Source of the DNA: Methylotenera_A sp031381645
Lineage (GTDB): Bacteria > Pseudomonadota > Gammaproteobacteria > Burkholderiales > Methylophilaceae
Assembly: GCA_031381645.1 (NCBI GenBank)
Contig: JANMYB010000033.1
Coordinates: forward strand, 1 to 30,451
Reading direction: 5' to 3'
Length of the DNA: 30,451 bases
In this document: positions 22,803 to 29,695 of the stretch, in pieces
Numbering within the stretch: position 1 is the first letter of the stretch
How the letters are laid out: each line of letters begins with the position of its first letter
Translations under genes and position numbers: made by a program
Notes under the pieces: generated by a model
Seen by the model: the letters and a program-made list of their open reading frames with translations, nothing else
Told to the model about the DNA's origin: nothing
Database searches by the model: none

Positions 22803-24329
22803 TTAGAAATTAAACTGCGAGCGGAAAGTAATTGCTTTCTCTTTATCTTCTTTTGAGCCTTCAATTAGTATGGGTGTATCGAACCTTGTTTCAATATAAT
22901 TGATCATAAAACGCGTATTTGGTGTTGGCGCAAAATTCAAACCTAAAGTAATGCCATCCGCTTCGAATGTATTTGAATCTGTACTAATTTTAGAAATATT
23001 GTTTGCGGTGCCGCCACCTGCGGCACTTGCAGAAATTGGATTATTAAAATCACTTGCATCAAAGTGTGAATACCTAACGCCCACTTGCCACAAACCGCCA
23101 CCTTTACCAAAGTCAAAGTTGTTTGTTGGTTTAACCGCAGTAAAAATACCTTCTTTGTAGAAATCGGCAAATTTTTCACCTGTAATATTCCACAATGCTG
23201 AGGCATACCAAGCATCTACATCTACATCAAAATCACGTGTTGCTGTTAAATCGCCACTAAAGCTGTTGCGTAGCCATTCAGCTGTTACTTTAACTGGTCC
23301 TAATGCAACTGCACCTTCCACCGCATAACGCTTACGATTTATATCATTATCTACACCATTCACACTTATTAAACCTGGCAATTTGAAGAAGTTTACGCCA
23401 CGCCCTTCGGTTCTAGCTGTATTTCCTCCAGCAAATCCAAACGTGTTATCGGCAGCAGAACTGGTACCAATGCCTGTACCGCTCGCATTATTATTTTTAG
23501 AAATATCGGTATCAGCAAAGCCCAAGCCCACATGATAAACCGCATCTTTATTTCCCATCAATTGTGCAAAGTTTATAGTGCCGTTCAATTGATACTCTGG
23601 TTCACTCACACGGCTATCAGCATCATTGCGGTTTTTGTTACCCTCACCATTCACAGCAGCAAGTGCATAGGTTAGGCCATCTTTTGGCACACCCCATACC
23701 ATAACGCCACGGTCTTCAAAGCTACCTAATGTGTCATGCAAACTACGCTCCATAAAGTCAAGCGCGTTAGAGCTCATTTTACGCTCCATACTCAAAGGCA
23801 CTTTAAATTGACCAATTTTCACCTGAATAGGTTTGTAATAGCCAATATTTACCCAAGCTTGGTCTAATGTTGCGCCTGTGTTGCCATTGGTTTGGCCTGC
23901 AAAGTCACCAGATAGTTGAAAGTCATAATACTCGTAAAATTTACCTTTTAATTCAATACGTGCGCGTCGTACATCAAACGTATCCGATTCGTTTGCAGTA
24001 TTACCTGTCGTTCTGTCTTCATTATTACCATGATCAAAATTACGATAATCCGCATGTATGCGGCCACCTAAGGAAATGCTGTGTTTGCCATCAGGCGTGG
24101 CGATGGTCATACCATCCTTAAATTGCAGTTCAGGTTTTTTGGTTTTTGAGTCTTTTTCTAACTCACGACCCTTCAACAGCAGCTGACCTTCTTCTTCAGT
24201 CAGCACGCCTTTAGCGATTAGCGCATTTAAAATATCGTCGGTAGAATCAGCAACAGCATTAGCACCAAAACCCAATAAATATGCACCTGCTAAGGCAGTT
24301 GCAATTGCACGTAATTTAAAATTTTTCAT
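22803..24329 (-). CDS. Phosphate-selective porin, OprO/OprP family
   Basis: A 508-residue outer membrane 16-stranded porin for polyphosphate/phosphate. The signal peptide ends AVA before DSTDDILNAL. A coiled-coil-like start (IAKGVLTEEEGQLLLKG) precedes the barrel, as in OprP. Conserved segments include GGRIHADYR, FDVRRARIELKGKFYEYYDFQLSGDF, QVKIGQFKVPLSMERKMSSN and a C-terminal Phe. A second ATG at 24329 is used because AAGGA is better spaced for it than for 24332. A Pho box lies 65-82 bases upstream, consistent with phosphate-starvation control. It is distinct in direction from the DUF2490 gene. Confidence 0.9.
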   Translation of the reverse strand: MKNFKLRAIATALAGAYLLGFGANAVADSTDDILNALIAKGVLTEEEGQLLLKGRELEKDSKTKKPELQFKDGMTIATPDGKHSISLGGRIHADYRNFDHGNNEDRTTGNTANESDTFDVRRARIELKGKFYEYYDFQLSGDFAGQTNGNTGATLDQAWVNIGYYKPIQVKIGQFKVPLSMERKMSSNALDFMERSLHDTLGSFEDRGVMVWGVPKDGLTYALAAVNGEGNKNRNDADSRVSEPEYQLNGTINFAQLMGNKDAVYHVGLGFADTDISKNNNASGTGIGTSSAADNTFGFAGGNTARTEGRGVNFFKLPGLISVNGVDNDINRKRYAVEGAVALGPVKVTAEWLRNSFSGDLTATRDFDVDVDAWYASALWNITGEKFADFYKEGIFTAVKPTNNFDFGKGGGLWQVGVRYSHFDASDFNNPISASAAGGGTANNISKISTDSNTFEADGITLGLNFAPTPNTRFMINYIETRFDTPILIEGSKEDKEKAITFRSQFNF

Positions 24330-24393
24330 CATTATCCTTTTACAAAGTTTCTAAAAAAACTAATTTTTAACAGGCGAATTTTGAGACATTTAT

Positions 24394-24411
24394 GTGACAG
24401 TTTGATGACAA
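24394..24411 (-). promoter_or_regulatory. Pho box upstream of the phosphate porin
   Basis: On the minus strand the 18 bases TTGTCAT-CAAA-CTGTCAC form two seven-base repeats, 11 bases apart, close to the PhoB consensus CTGTCAT-N4-CTGTCAT. A CAAAAT-like -10 follows about 10 bases downstream, the usual spacing when the Pho box replaces the -35. Confidence 0.75.
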
Positions 24412-24451
24412 AGAACTATTTTTTGGTGCTCCGTTGCACAGATACAACAAT

Positions 24452-24480
24452 AAAAAAGCCGTCTAAAAAGACGGCTTTTT
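24452..24480. terminator. Rho-independent terminator downstream of lysS
   Basis: AAAAAGCCGTCT and AGACGGCTTTTT form a 12-base-pair perfect stem with an AAAA loop, with T-runs in either reading direction. It sits about 12 bases beyond the lysS stop. Confidence 0.92.
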
Positions 24481-24492
24481 GAACGCTAAAAC

Positions 24493-25995
24493 TTAGGCTT
24501 CTGGCCGCATATGCGGGAACAAAATCACATCGCGAATGCTCGGCGAATCGGTTATCAGCATCACCAGCCTATCAATGCCAATGCCACAGCCGCCCGTCGG
24601 CGGCATACCGTATTCCAACGCGCGAATAAAATCGGCATCATAATACATCGCCTCTTGGTCGCCCGCTTCTTTAGCTTTCATCTGCGCGTTAAAGCGCGCG
24701 GCTTGGTCTTCGGCATCGTTCAGCTCGCTAAATCCGTTGGCGAATTCGCGGCCTGTGATAAATAATTCAAAGCGCTCGGTGATGTCTGGGTTTTTGTCAC
24801 TTGCACGCGCCAGCGGCGAAACCTCTACTGGGTAATCGATAATATAAGTCGGATTCCACAATTTTGCTTCTGCAACCTCTTCAAATAAGCTTAATTGCAT
24901 CGAGCCAGAACCCGCATGGATATTGGCTTCCAGGCCATTTTTTTTGAGTTCTTTTCGTAAAAAATCAACATCATTTAACTGTTCTAACGTATATTGCGGC
25001 GCATATTTTTGTATCGCACCAATCACCGTTAAACGCTCAAATGGTTTGCTTAAATCTACCTCTTTGCCGTCGTAGCTCAATACCGCTGTAGCGCGCGCAG
25101 CAATGGCCGCAGCGCGTATGCAATCTTCGGTAAACGTCATCAACCAGTGATAGTCAGTGTAAGCCGCGTAAAATTCCATCATGGTAAATTCGGGGTTATG
25201 GCGAACGGATAAACCTTCGTTGCGGAAGTTGCGATTCATCTCGAATACGCGCTCAAAACCGCCTACGACTAAACGTTTTAAATAAAGCTCTGGCGCAATA
25301 CGCATGAACATTTGCATGTCGAGCGCGTTGTGATGCGTCATAAAAGGTTTGGCCGATGCGCCACCAGGAATTGGGTGCAACATCGGCGTTTCGACTTCTA
25401 AAAATTCGTTTTGAATCATAAAGCTGCGAATCGCCGCAACCACTTTGCTACGCGCTACAAACGTCGCGCGCGTTTCTTCATTCACAATCAAATCGACATA
25501 TCTTTGTCTGTATTTCACCTCTTGGTCAGTCAGGCCGTGAAATTTTTCTGGCAACGGGCGTAGCGACTTTGTCAGCAAACGCAAGTCCGTCACTTTTACT
25601 GATAACTCACCTGTTTTAGTTTTAAACAAATGGCCAGTCGCACCCAGAATATCGCCTAAATCCCAATGTTTAAAAGCCTCGTAAGTCGCTTCATCCAAAT
25701 TGCTGCTGCCAATAAATAATTGAATACGCCCGCTTTTATCTTGCAAAGTTGCAAAGCTCGCCTTGCCCATTACGCGCTTCAACATCATGCGGCCAGCTAC
25801 TTTGACATGCACTGGTTTTGCTTCAAACGCTTCATTTTCAGTGTCGCTGTGATCCTCATGGATATTGGTTGCCAGAGCATCTGGCTTAAAGTCATTGGGG
25901 AAAGCAATGCCTTTTTCGCGAAGCGCTTTCAGCTTCTCGCGCCGCTCGGCAATAACGTGGTTTTCGTCAACAGCTGGTAAATTTTCGTCGTTCAT
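24493..25995 (-). CDS. lysS: Lysyl-tRNA synthetase, class II
   Basis: A 500-residue class II synthetase charging tRNA-Lys. The N-terminal OB domain has VKVAGRMMLKRVMGKASFATLQD. Class II motif 1 (LEVETPMLHPIPGGASAKPF), motif 2 (FRNEGLSVRHNPEFTMMEFY) and motif 3 (GGCGIGIDRLVMLIT) are complete. Two dispersed-motif copies lie in it: LATNIHED near residues 41-47 and LEANIHAG near residues 354-361, both in poorly conserved loops. In many betaproteobacteria lysS follows prfB directly; here a toxin-antitoxin pair separates them. Confidence 0.97.
   Translation of the reverse strand: MNDENLPAVDENHVIAERREKLKALREKGIAFPNDFKPDALATNIHEDHSDTENEAFEAKPVHVKVAGRMMLKRVMGKASFATLQDKSGRIQLFIGSSNLDEATYEAFKHWDLGDILGATGHLFKTKTGELSVKVTDLRLLTKSLRPLPEKFHGLTDQEVKYRQRYVDLIVNEETRATFVARSKVVAAIRSFMIQNEFLEVETPMLHPIPGGASAKPFMTHHNALDMQMFMRIAPELYLKRLVVGGFERVFEMNRNFRNEGLSVRHNPEFTMMEFYAAYTDYHWLMTFTEDCIRAAAIAARATAVLSYDGKEVDLSKPFERLTVIGAIQKYAPQYTLEQLNDVDFLRKELKKNGLEANIHAGSGSMQLSLFEEVAEAKLWNPTYIIDYPVEVSPLARASDKNPDITERFELFITGREFANGFSELNDAEDQAARFNAQMKAKEAGDQEAMYYDADFIRALEYGMPPTGGCGIGIDRLVMLITDSPSIRDVILFPHMRPEA
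24911..24934 (-). repeat. Dispersed motif copy 5 (in lysS, 3' half)
   Basis: CCTGGAAG, CCAATATCCATG, CGGG on the lysS sense strand, read as LEANIHAG. The matching right flank with the hscA copy runs on (GCGGGTNCTGGC). Confidence 0.7.
25854..25876 (-). repeat. Dispersed motif copy 6 (in lysS, 5' end)
   Basis: TCTGGCAA, CCAATATCCATG, AGG on the lysS sense strand, read as LATNIHED, about 0.94 kb from copy 5. Confidence 0.65.
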
Positions 25996-26023
25996 ATTGC
26001 TCTCTATTAATACTACTTATTAA

Positions 26024-26290
26024 TTATTCGTAAACATTTTTGCGATGTCCAATGGTAATTGCCACAATCACTAATTCGGCATCTTGGATTTCGCACACAA
26101 TGCGGTAATCGGCGACGCGATAGCGCCAAAGCCCTTGCTTATCGCCCACTAGCGCTTTGCCTCGGCTGCGTGGATTTTCTAACCCTGCAATTTCATCTTC
26201 TAAATAATCTAAAATTGCGAGCTGCCAGCGTTTATCTAGTTTTTTTAGCTCGCGTTTTGCGGTAGCTAAAAACTCAACGCGCCAAACCAT
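26024..26290 (-). CDS. RelE/ParE-superfamily toxin
   Basis: An 88-residue toxin of the RelE/StbE type, expected to cut mRNA on the ribosome. The pattern WRVEFLATAKRELKKLDKRWQLAILDYLEDEI, GLWRYRVADYRIVCEI and VIVAITIGHRKNVYE is typical. Conserved basic residues and the terminal RKxVY are present. The start shares one base with the antitoxin stop, so the two are translated together. It is intact and likely functional. Confidence 0.9.
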   Translation of the reverse strand: MVWRVEFLATAKRELKKLDKRWQLAILDYLEDEIAGLENPRSRGKALVGDKQGLWRYRVADYRIVCEIQDAELVIVAITIGHRKNVYE

Positions 26291-26502
26291 TAGCGCGTTA
26301 AGCCAAGCTCGGCTCTAACATCGGCAAGGCTGGTGCGCGGCTCTTGCCTTTCTAGTACAGCAATTGCGCGCAAATAATCAGCGCGGTCGAGCAAATATTC
26401 CGCCAATGCCTCTTTAACGTAATAGCTTTTGCTGCGGCCAGTTTCTAGCGCAAGCTTGGTTAGCTCGGCTTCAATCGCGGGTTCTAATCTTACTGCAAGC
26501 AT
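26290..26502 (-). CDS. Ribbon-helix-helix antitoxin (RelB/StbD-like)
   Basis: A 70-residue antitoxin. An N-terminal ribbon-helix-helix (MLAVRLEPAIEAELTKLALETGRSKSYYVKEALAEYL) binds the operator, and the C-terminal helix (ERQEPRTSLADVRAELGL) covers the toxin. AAGGAG seven bases before the ATG is a strong ribosome-binding site, fitting the need for excess antitoxin. Confidence 0.88.
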   Translation of the reverse strand: MLAVRLEPAIEAELTKLALETGRSKSYYVKEALAEYLLDRADYLRAIAVLERQEPRTSLADVRAELGLTR

Positions 26503-26518
26503 GATAACGCTCCTTACA

Positions 26519-26545
26519 TATACAAAATGTATAACAAGTATAACA
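26519..26545 (-). promoter_or_regulatory. Operator/promoter of the toxin-antitoxin pair
   Basis: TATACA-AAA-TGTATA (26519-26533) is a perfect palindrome just upstream of the antitoxin ribosome-binding site, and GTATAACA is repeated directly (26529-26545). On the minus strand TATACT/TATACA can serve as -10. A ribbon-helix-helix antitoxin binding here would give the usual autoregulation. Confidence 0.6.
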
Positions 26546-26593
26546 TGCTAAAATTTGAAATAAAATTGATTTCTATTCATTAAAAATGATGCT

Positions 26594-26615
26594 CCACAGC
26601 CCAATATCCATGCGG
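26594..26615 (+). repeat. Dispersed motif copy 7 (intergenic)
   Basis: CCAATATCCATG core (26601-26612) followed by CGG; the left flank is CCACAGC instead of CCTGCAAG. It is the only copy outside a gene, between the antitoxin promoter and the prfB end. Confidence 0.6.
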
Positions 26616-26621
26616 ATTTCG

Positions 26622-26675
26622 CATTCGACTTAGTGCTTTAGCACTTAGCGAGAATGGTGATACCAAGAACTGGTA
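26622..26675. repeat. Two adjacent hairpins next to the intergenic motif
   Basis: AGTGCT-TT-AGCACT (26632-26645), flanked by CATTC and GAATG, then TACCA-AGAAC-TGGTA (26661-26675). Neither is followed by a T-run, so they do not look like a terminator for prfB. They may be part of a degenerate element together with the motif at 26594. Confidence 0.45.
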
Positions 26676-26693
26676 CAGGGCATGTTTATTTAT

Positions 26694-27798
26694 TTAAACG
26701 CCTTGCTTTAGGCTAACTTGAATAAATGGATCAAGGTCGCCATCTAGCACGCCTTGCGTATTGCCGATTTCCACATTGGTGCGCAAATCTTTGATGCGGC
26801 CTTGGTCTAATACGTAACTGCGGATCTGATGTCCCCAGCCGATATCGGTTTTGGCATCTTCTAAAGCTTGCTTATCTGCATTGCGCTTATTTAACTCCAA
26901 ATTATATAACGCACCTTTCAACATGTTCATGGCTTCTTCGCGGTTACGGTGTTGGCTTCTATCATTTTGACATTGCACCACGGTATTGGTTGGCAAATGC
27001 GTAATACGCACGGCAGAATCTGTCTTGTTAATGTGCTGACCGCCCGCGCCCGAAGCGCGATACGTGTCGATGCGCAAATCGGCGGGGTTGATGTCGATTT
27101 GAATGCTGTCATCGACTTCTGGGAAAATTTGTACGCTGGCAAAGCTGGTGTGGCGCTTGGCGTTGGAATCGAACGGCGATTTGCGTACTAACCTGTGAAC
27201 ACCATTTTCAGTGCGCAAAGTGCCGTAAGCATAGTCGCCAGAGACTTTAATCGACGCACCTTTAATACCCGCCACGTCACCATCAGTTTCTTCTAGCACT
27301 TCCACTTTAAAACCTTTACGCTCACAGTAGCGAAGGTACATTCTTAATAACATTTGCGCCCAATCTTGCGCTTCGGTGCCGCCGCTACCCGATTGAAACT
27401 CAATAAAACAGTTTGCGCCATCCAGCTCACCCGAAAACATACGCTTGAATTCCATGTCTTCGATTTGTTTTTCAAGCGCTTCAGAATCTGCCGCAACACT
27501 TAATAGGGTGTCGTCGTCATTCTCCTCACGTGCCATTTCAAAGAGCTCTTGAGCGTCTTTTAAATTACTTTCTAGACTTTGTAAATTATGTACGATGAGT
27601 TCAAGACTACGTTTTTCTTTGCCGAGCTTTTGCGCTTTTTCTGCGTTATCCCAAATTTTTGGGTCTTCCATCAACCCATTCACTTCTTCTAGTTTTTGCG
27701 CTTTATTCTCAAAGTCAAAGATACCCCCGAAGGGCTTGATTACGGTCGTTTAGATCAATTAAACGGTTGGTAATTTGATTGATTTGTTCGGCTTCCAT
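26694..27798 (-). CDS. prfB: Peptide chain release factor 2 (programmed +1 frameshift)
   Basis: RF2 of 367 residues ends translation at UGA and UAA. Codons 1-27 start at ATG 27798 (MEAEQINQITNRLIDL) and end at CTT (27720-27718), followed by in-frame TGA (27717-27715). A +1 slip at CTT-TGA-C continues with GAC at 27716. The Shine-Dalgarno-like GGGGGTAT precedes the slip as in E. coli (here CGGGGG for AGGGGG). The product has SPF (VRKSPFDSNAKR) for stop recognition and GGQ (SGAGGQHINKTDS) for hydrolysis. The frameshift is the normal autoregulation, not a mutation. It is 38 bases downstream of arsC on the same strand. Confidence 0.96.
27714..27727 (-). promoter_or_regulatory. RF2 frameshift site
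   Basis: On the minus strand GGGGGTATCTTTGAC holds the internal ribosome-binding-like sequence, slippery CTT, TGA stop and C. Low RF2 lets the ribosome slip and make more RF2. Confidence 0.93.
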
Positions 27799-27836
27799 GA
27801 TGATTGTGACTTTAACTTAAAACTTCAAAAACGTGA

Positions 27837-28244
27837 TTATACCGCTTTTACTACCTCGCCATCTTCTTTGATAAATGTGCCGATGTGAGGGTTTTCTAGA
27901 ATAGTTAAAACCAACTCTGATGGACGGCAAAGTTTAACGCCTTTTGCAGTCACTACAATCGGTCGATTGATGAGAATTGGATGCTGCATCATGGCATCAA
28001 TCAATACATCTTCAGAAAGACTTGAGTCATCCAAACCAAGTTCTGCATAAGGCGTGCCTTTTTCACGCAAGAGCTGATGGGGGCTGATATGCATTTTTGA
28101 AATTAATTCAACTAACCTTTCACGGCTAGGCGGTGTTTTAAGATATTCAATTACCTCAGGCTCTACACCGCTGGCACGTATCATCGCCAAAGTATTTCGG
28201 GATGTGCCACATGCAGGGTTATGATAAATCGTGACTTTACTCAT
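27837..28244 (-). CDS. arsC: Arsenate reductase, glutaredoxin-dependent ArsC type
   Basis: A 135-residue cytoplasmic enzyme that reduces arsenate to arsenite with glutathione/glutaredoxin. Cys12 in YHNPACGTSRN is the catalytic residue. Anion-binding arginines appear in PSRERL, ILINRPIVV and KLCRPSE. ATG 28244 overlaps the aquaporin stop (ATGA) and is preceded by GGGTAGAAAA; the longer in-frame start at 28268 would add eight unlikely residues. Coupling to the channel gene implies a joint role. No arsR, arsB or acr3 is in the window. Confidence 0.93.
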   Translation of the reverse strand: MSKVTIYHNPACGTSRNTLAMIRASGVEPEVIEYLKTPPSRERLVELISKMHISPHQLLREKGTPYAELGLDDSSLSEDVLIDAMMQHPILINRPIVVTAKGVKLCRPSELVLTILENPHIGTFIKEDGEVVKAV

Positions 28245-28906
28245 TTTTCTACCCTTACCAATAAACAAATTAGTATGACTGCGGCTAATTGTGCGGTGAC
28301 GAAACCTAACACATCAGTTGGCGCAATACCAACAAAAGTATTGGTTAAGCTACGCGCAATGGTGACCGCTGGGTTGGCAAAAAATGTAGATGAAGTAAAC
28401 CAGTAGCCAGCGGTAACAGTAAGAGCGACTAGCATGGCAATTTTCTCTTTGGTGAGTTTAACGCCTAAATAAATTACGCCTAACAGAATAAGCGTTGCAA
28501 TAAACTCGCTTACCCAAATGCCTAAGCCAGTTCTAGGCTTGGTGGAAGCTTGAATTATCGGCAGTGAAAATAATAAATGCGTAAGCCAAACGCCAGAAAT
28601 TGCACCTGCGATTTGCGCCGCAATATAGCCCAATAACGCTTGCGTATTCAAAATACCAGCGCGCCAAAACATAATACTGACAACAGGGTTAAAATGCGCC
28701 CCTGAGATTGGTGCAAGCAATGTAATTAACACATACAAACCACAGCCAGTAGCAATGCTATTGCCCAGCAATGCCACTGCCGCGTTACCTGCGCCTAAGG
28801 TCTCACCCATGATGCCAGAACCTGTGATAACCGCTAGCAGCAAGGCGGTACCTATAAACTCAGCTAACGATTGAATAGGTAATGGGGATTTAAAAAAATT
28901 TGTCAT
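28241..28906 (-). CDS. Major intrinsic protein (aquaglyceroporin, AqpS-like)
   Basis: A 221-residue inner-membrane channel with six helices. The two pore motifs are NPV in GAHFNPVVSI and NPA in FFANPAVTIARS. AqpS of rhizobial ars operons lets arsenite leave the cell, and the overlap with arsC supports that role here; a glycerol or water channel cannot be excluded. There is no clear ribosome-binding site, and the start lies inside a Pho-box-like sequence. Confidence 0.88.
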   Translation of the reverse strand: MTNFFKSPLPIQSLAEFIGTALLLAVITGSGIMGETLGAGNAAVALLGNSIATGCGLYVLITLLAPISGAHFNPVVSIMFWRAGILNTQALLGYIAAQIAGAISGVWLTHLLFSLPIIQASTKPRTGLGIWVSEFIATLILLGVIYLGVKLTKEKIAMLVALTVTAGYWFTSSTFFANPAVTIARSLTNTFVGIAPTDVLGFVTAQLAAVILICLLVRVEK

Positions 28907-28917
28907 ATTTTTGTCAT
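28900..28917 (+). promoter_or_regulatory. Pho-box-like sequence before DUF47/pit
   Basis: TTGTCAT-ATTT-TTGTCAT has the 7-4-7 arrangement of PhoB sites, with a weak third repeat (TTTTGAT at 28922). It is about 110 bases before the DUF47 start. The first repeat overlaps the aquaporin start codon read in reverse, so part of the match could be coding. No good -10 is seen at the ideal distance. Confidence 0.45.
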
Positions 28918-29027
28918 AATTATTTTGATTAAGACTCGCAGATTCTAGCTTATAAAGCTAAACTGTTTGTAATATTAATATACTTTAAAACAAATTTAAA
29001 ACAAATTTAAAACTTGGGAGAAAAAGC

Positions 29028-29684
29028 ATGTCAGGTAGCATTTTTAGTCGAATAATGACAGCTATTACACCGCGCAGCGACAACTATTTTGTGCTATTTA
29101 ACAACTTGGCCGATTGTGCGGTACGCGCATCTAAAGTATTGGCCATGATGACAGCGGTGAGTGGCGAAGATAAATTTGAGGAATATTTTGCCGAGATTCG
29201 CAAAATTGAAAGTGAGGCAGATGAATACACCAAAGAGATTTTGCTATCGCTACACAAAACTTATATTACACCGTTTGACCGACGCGAAATTCGCGAATTA
29301 GCAATGGCACTAGATGACATTATTGATTACATGGAAGATATTCCACAAAGTGCAAAAATATATGGCCGCAGCAGCTTTACGCCTGAGATGGTGGCGCTGG
29401 CACAAATTTTATTGCGCGCCTCAGAAAAAGTGCGTGAAACAGTAAACATGTTATCTGATATGAAAGACGCGGGACGCATTTTACGCAATTGCGAGGAAAT
29501 TAGCGCGATTGAAGGCGAAGCTGATCATGTGATGCGTGCTGGTATGTTCCGTTTATTTAGCGAGGAAACCGATGCACGTACATTAATTAGGTCACGCGAA
29601 TTATACGATTTGTTTGAAGATGCAGTAGATAGCTGCGAAGATGTTGCAGATGTTATCCATGGCGTTGTGCTAGAGCGCATCTAA
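29028..29684 (+). CDS. DUF47 family PhoU-like regulator of Pit
   Basis: A 218-residue all-helical cytoplasmic protein of the DUF47/PhoU superfamily. It has acidic helices such as FEEYFAEIRKIESEADEYTKEI, PFDRREIRELAMALDDIIDYMEDI and DLFEDAVDSCEDVADVIHGVVLERI, with E/D-xxx-D metal-type motifs. These proteins commonly sit before pit and regulate or cooperate with it. The start ATG follows GGGAGAAAAAGC, and the stop overlaps the AAGGAG ribosome-binding site of pit. Confidence 0.93.
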   Translation: MSGSIFSRIMTAITPRSDNYFVLFNNLADCAVRASKVLAMMTAVSGEDKFEEYFAEIRKIESEADEYTKEILLSLHKTYITPFDRREIRELAMALDDIIDYMEDIPQSAKIYGRSSFTPEMVALAQILLRASEKVRETVNMLSDMKDAGRILRNCEEISAIEGEADHVMRAGMFRLFSEETDARTLIRSRELYDLFEDAVDSCEDVADVIHGVVLERI

Positions 29685-29695
29685 GGAGCTCACTC

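Noticed and set aside
26622..26675. Hairpins as a prfB terminator
   Set aside because: No T-run follows either stem on the minus strand.
27684..27798. In-frame TGA near the start of prfB, as a broken gene
   Set aside because: It has the CTT-TGA-C slip site and GGGGGTAT, the normal RF2 programmed frameshift.
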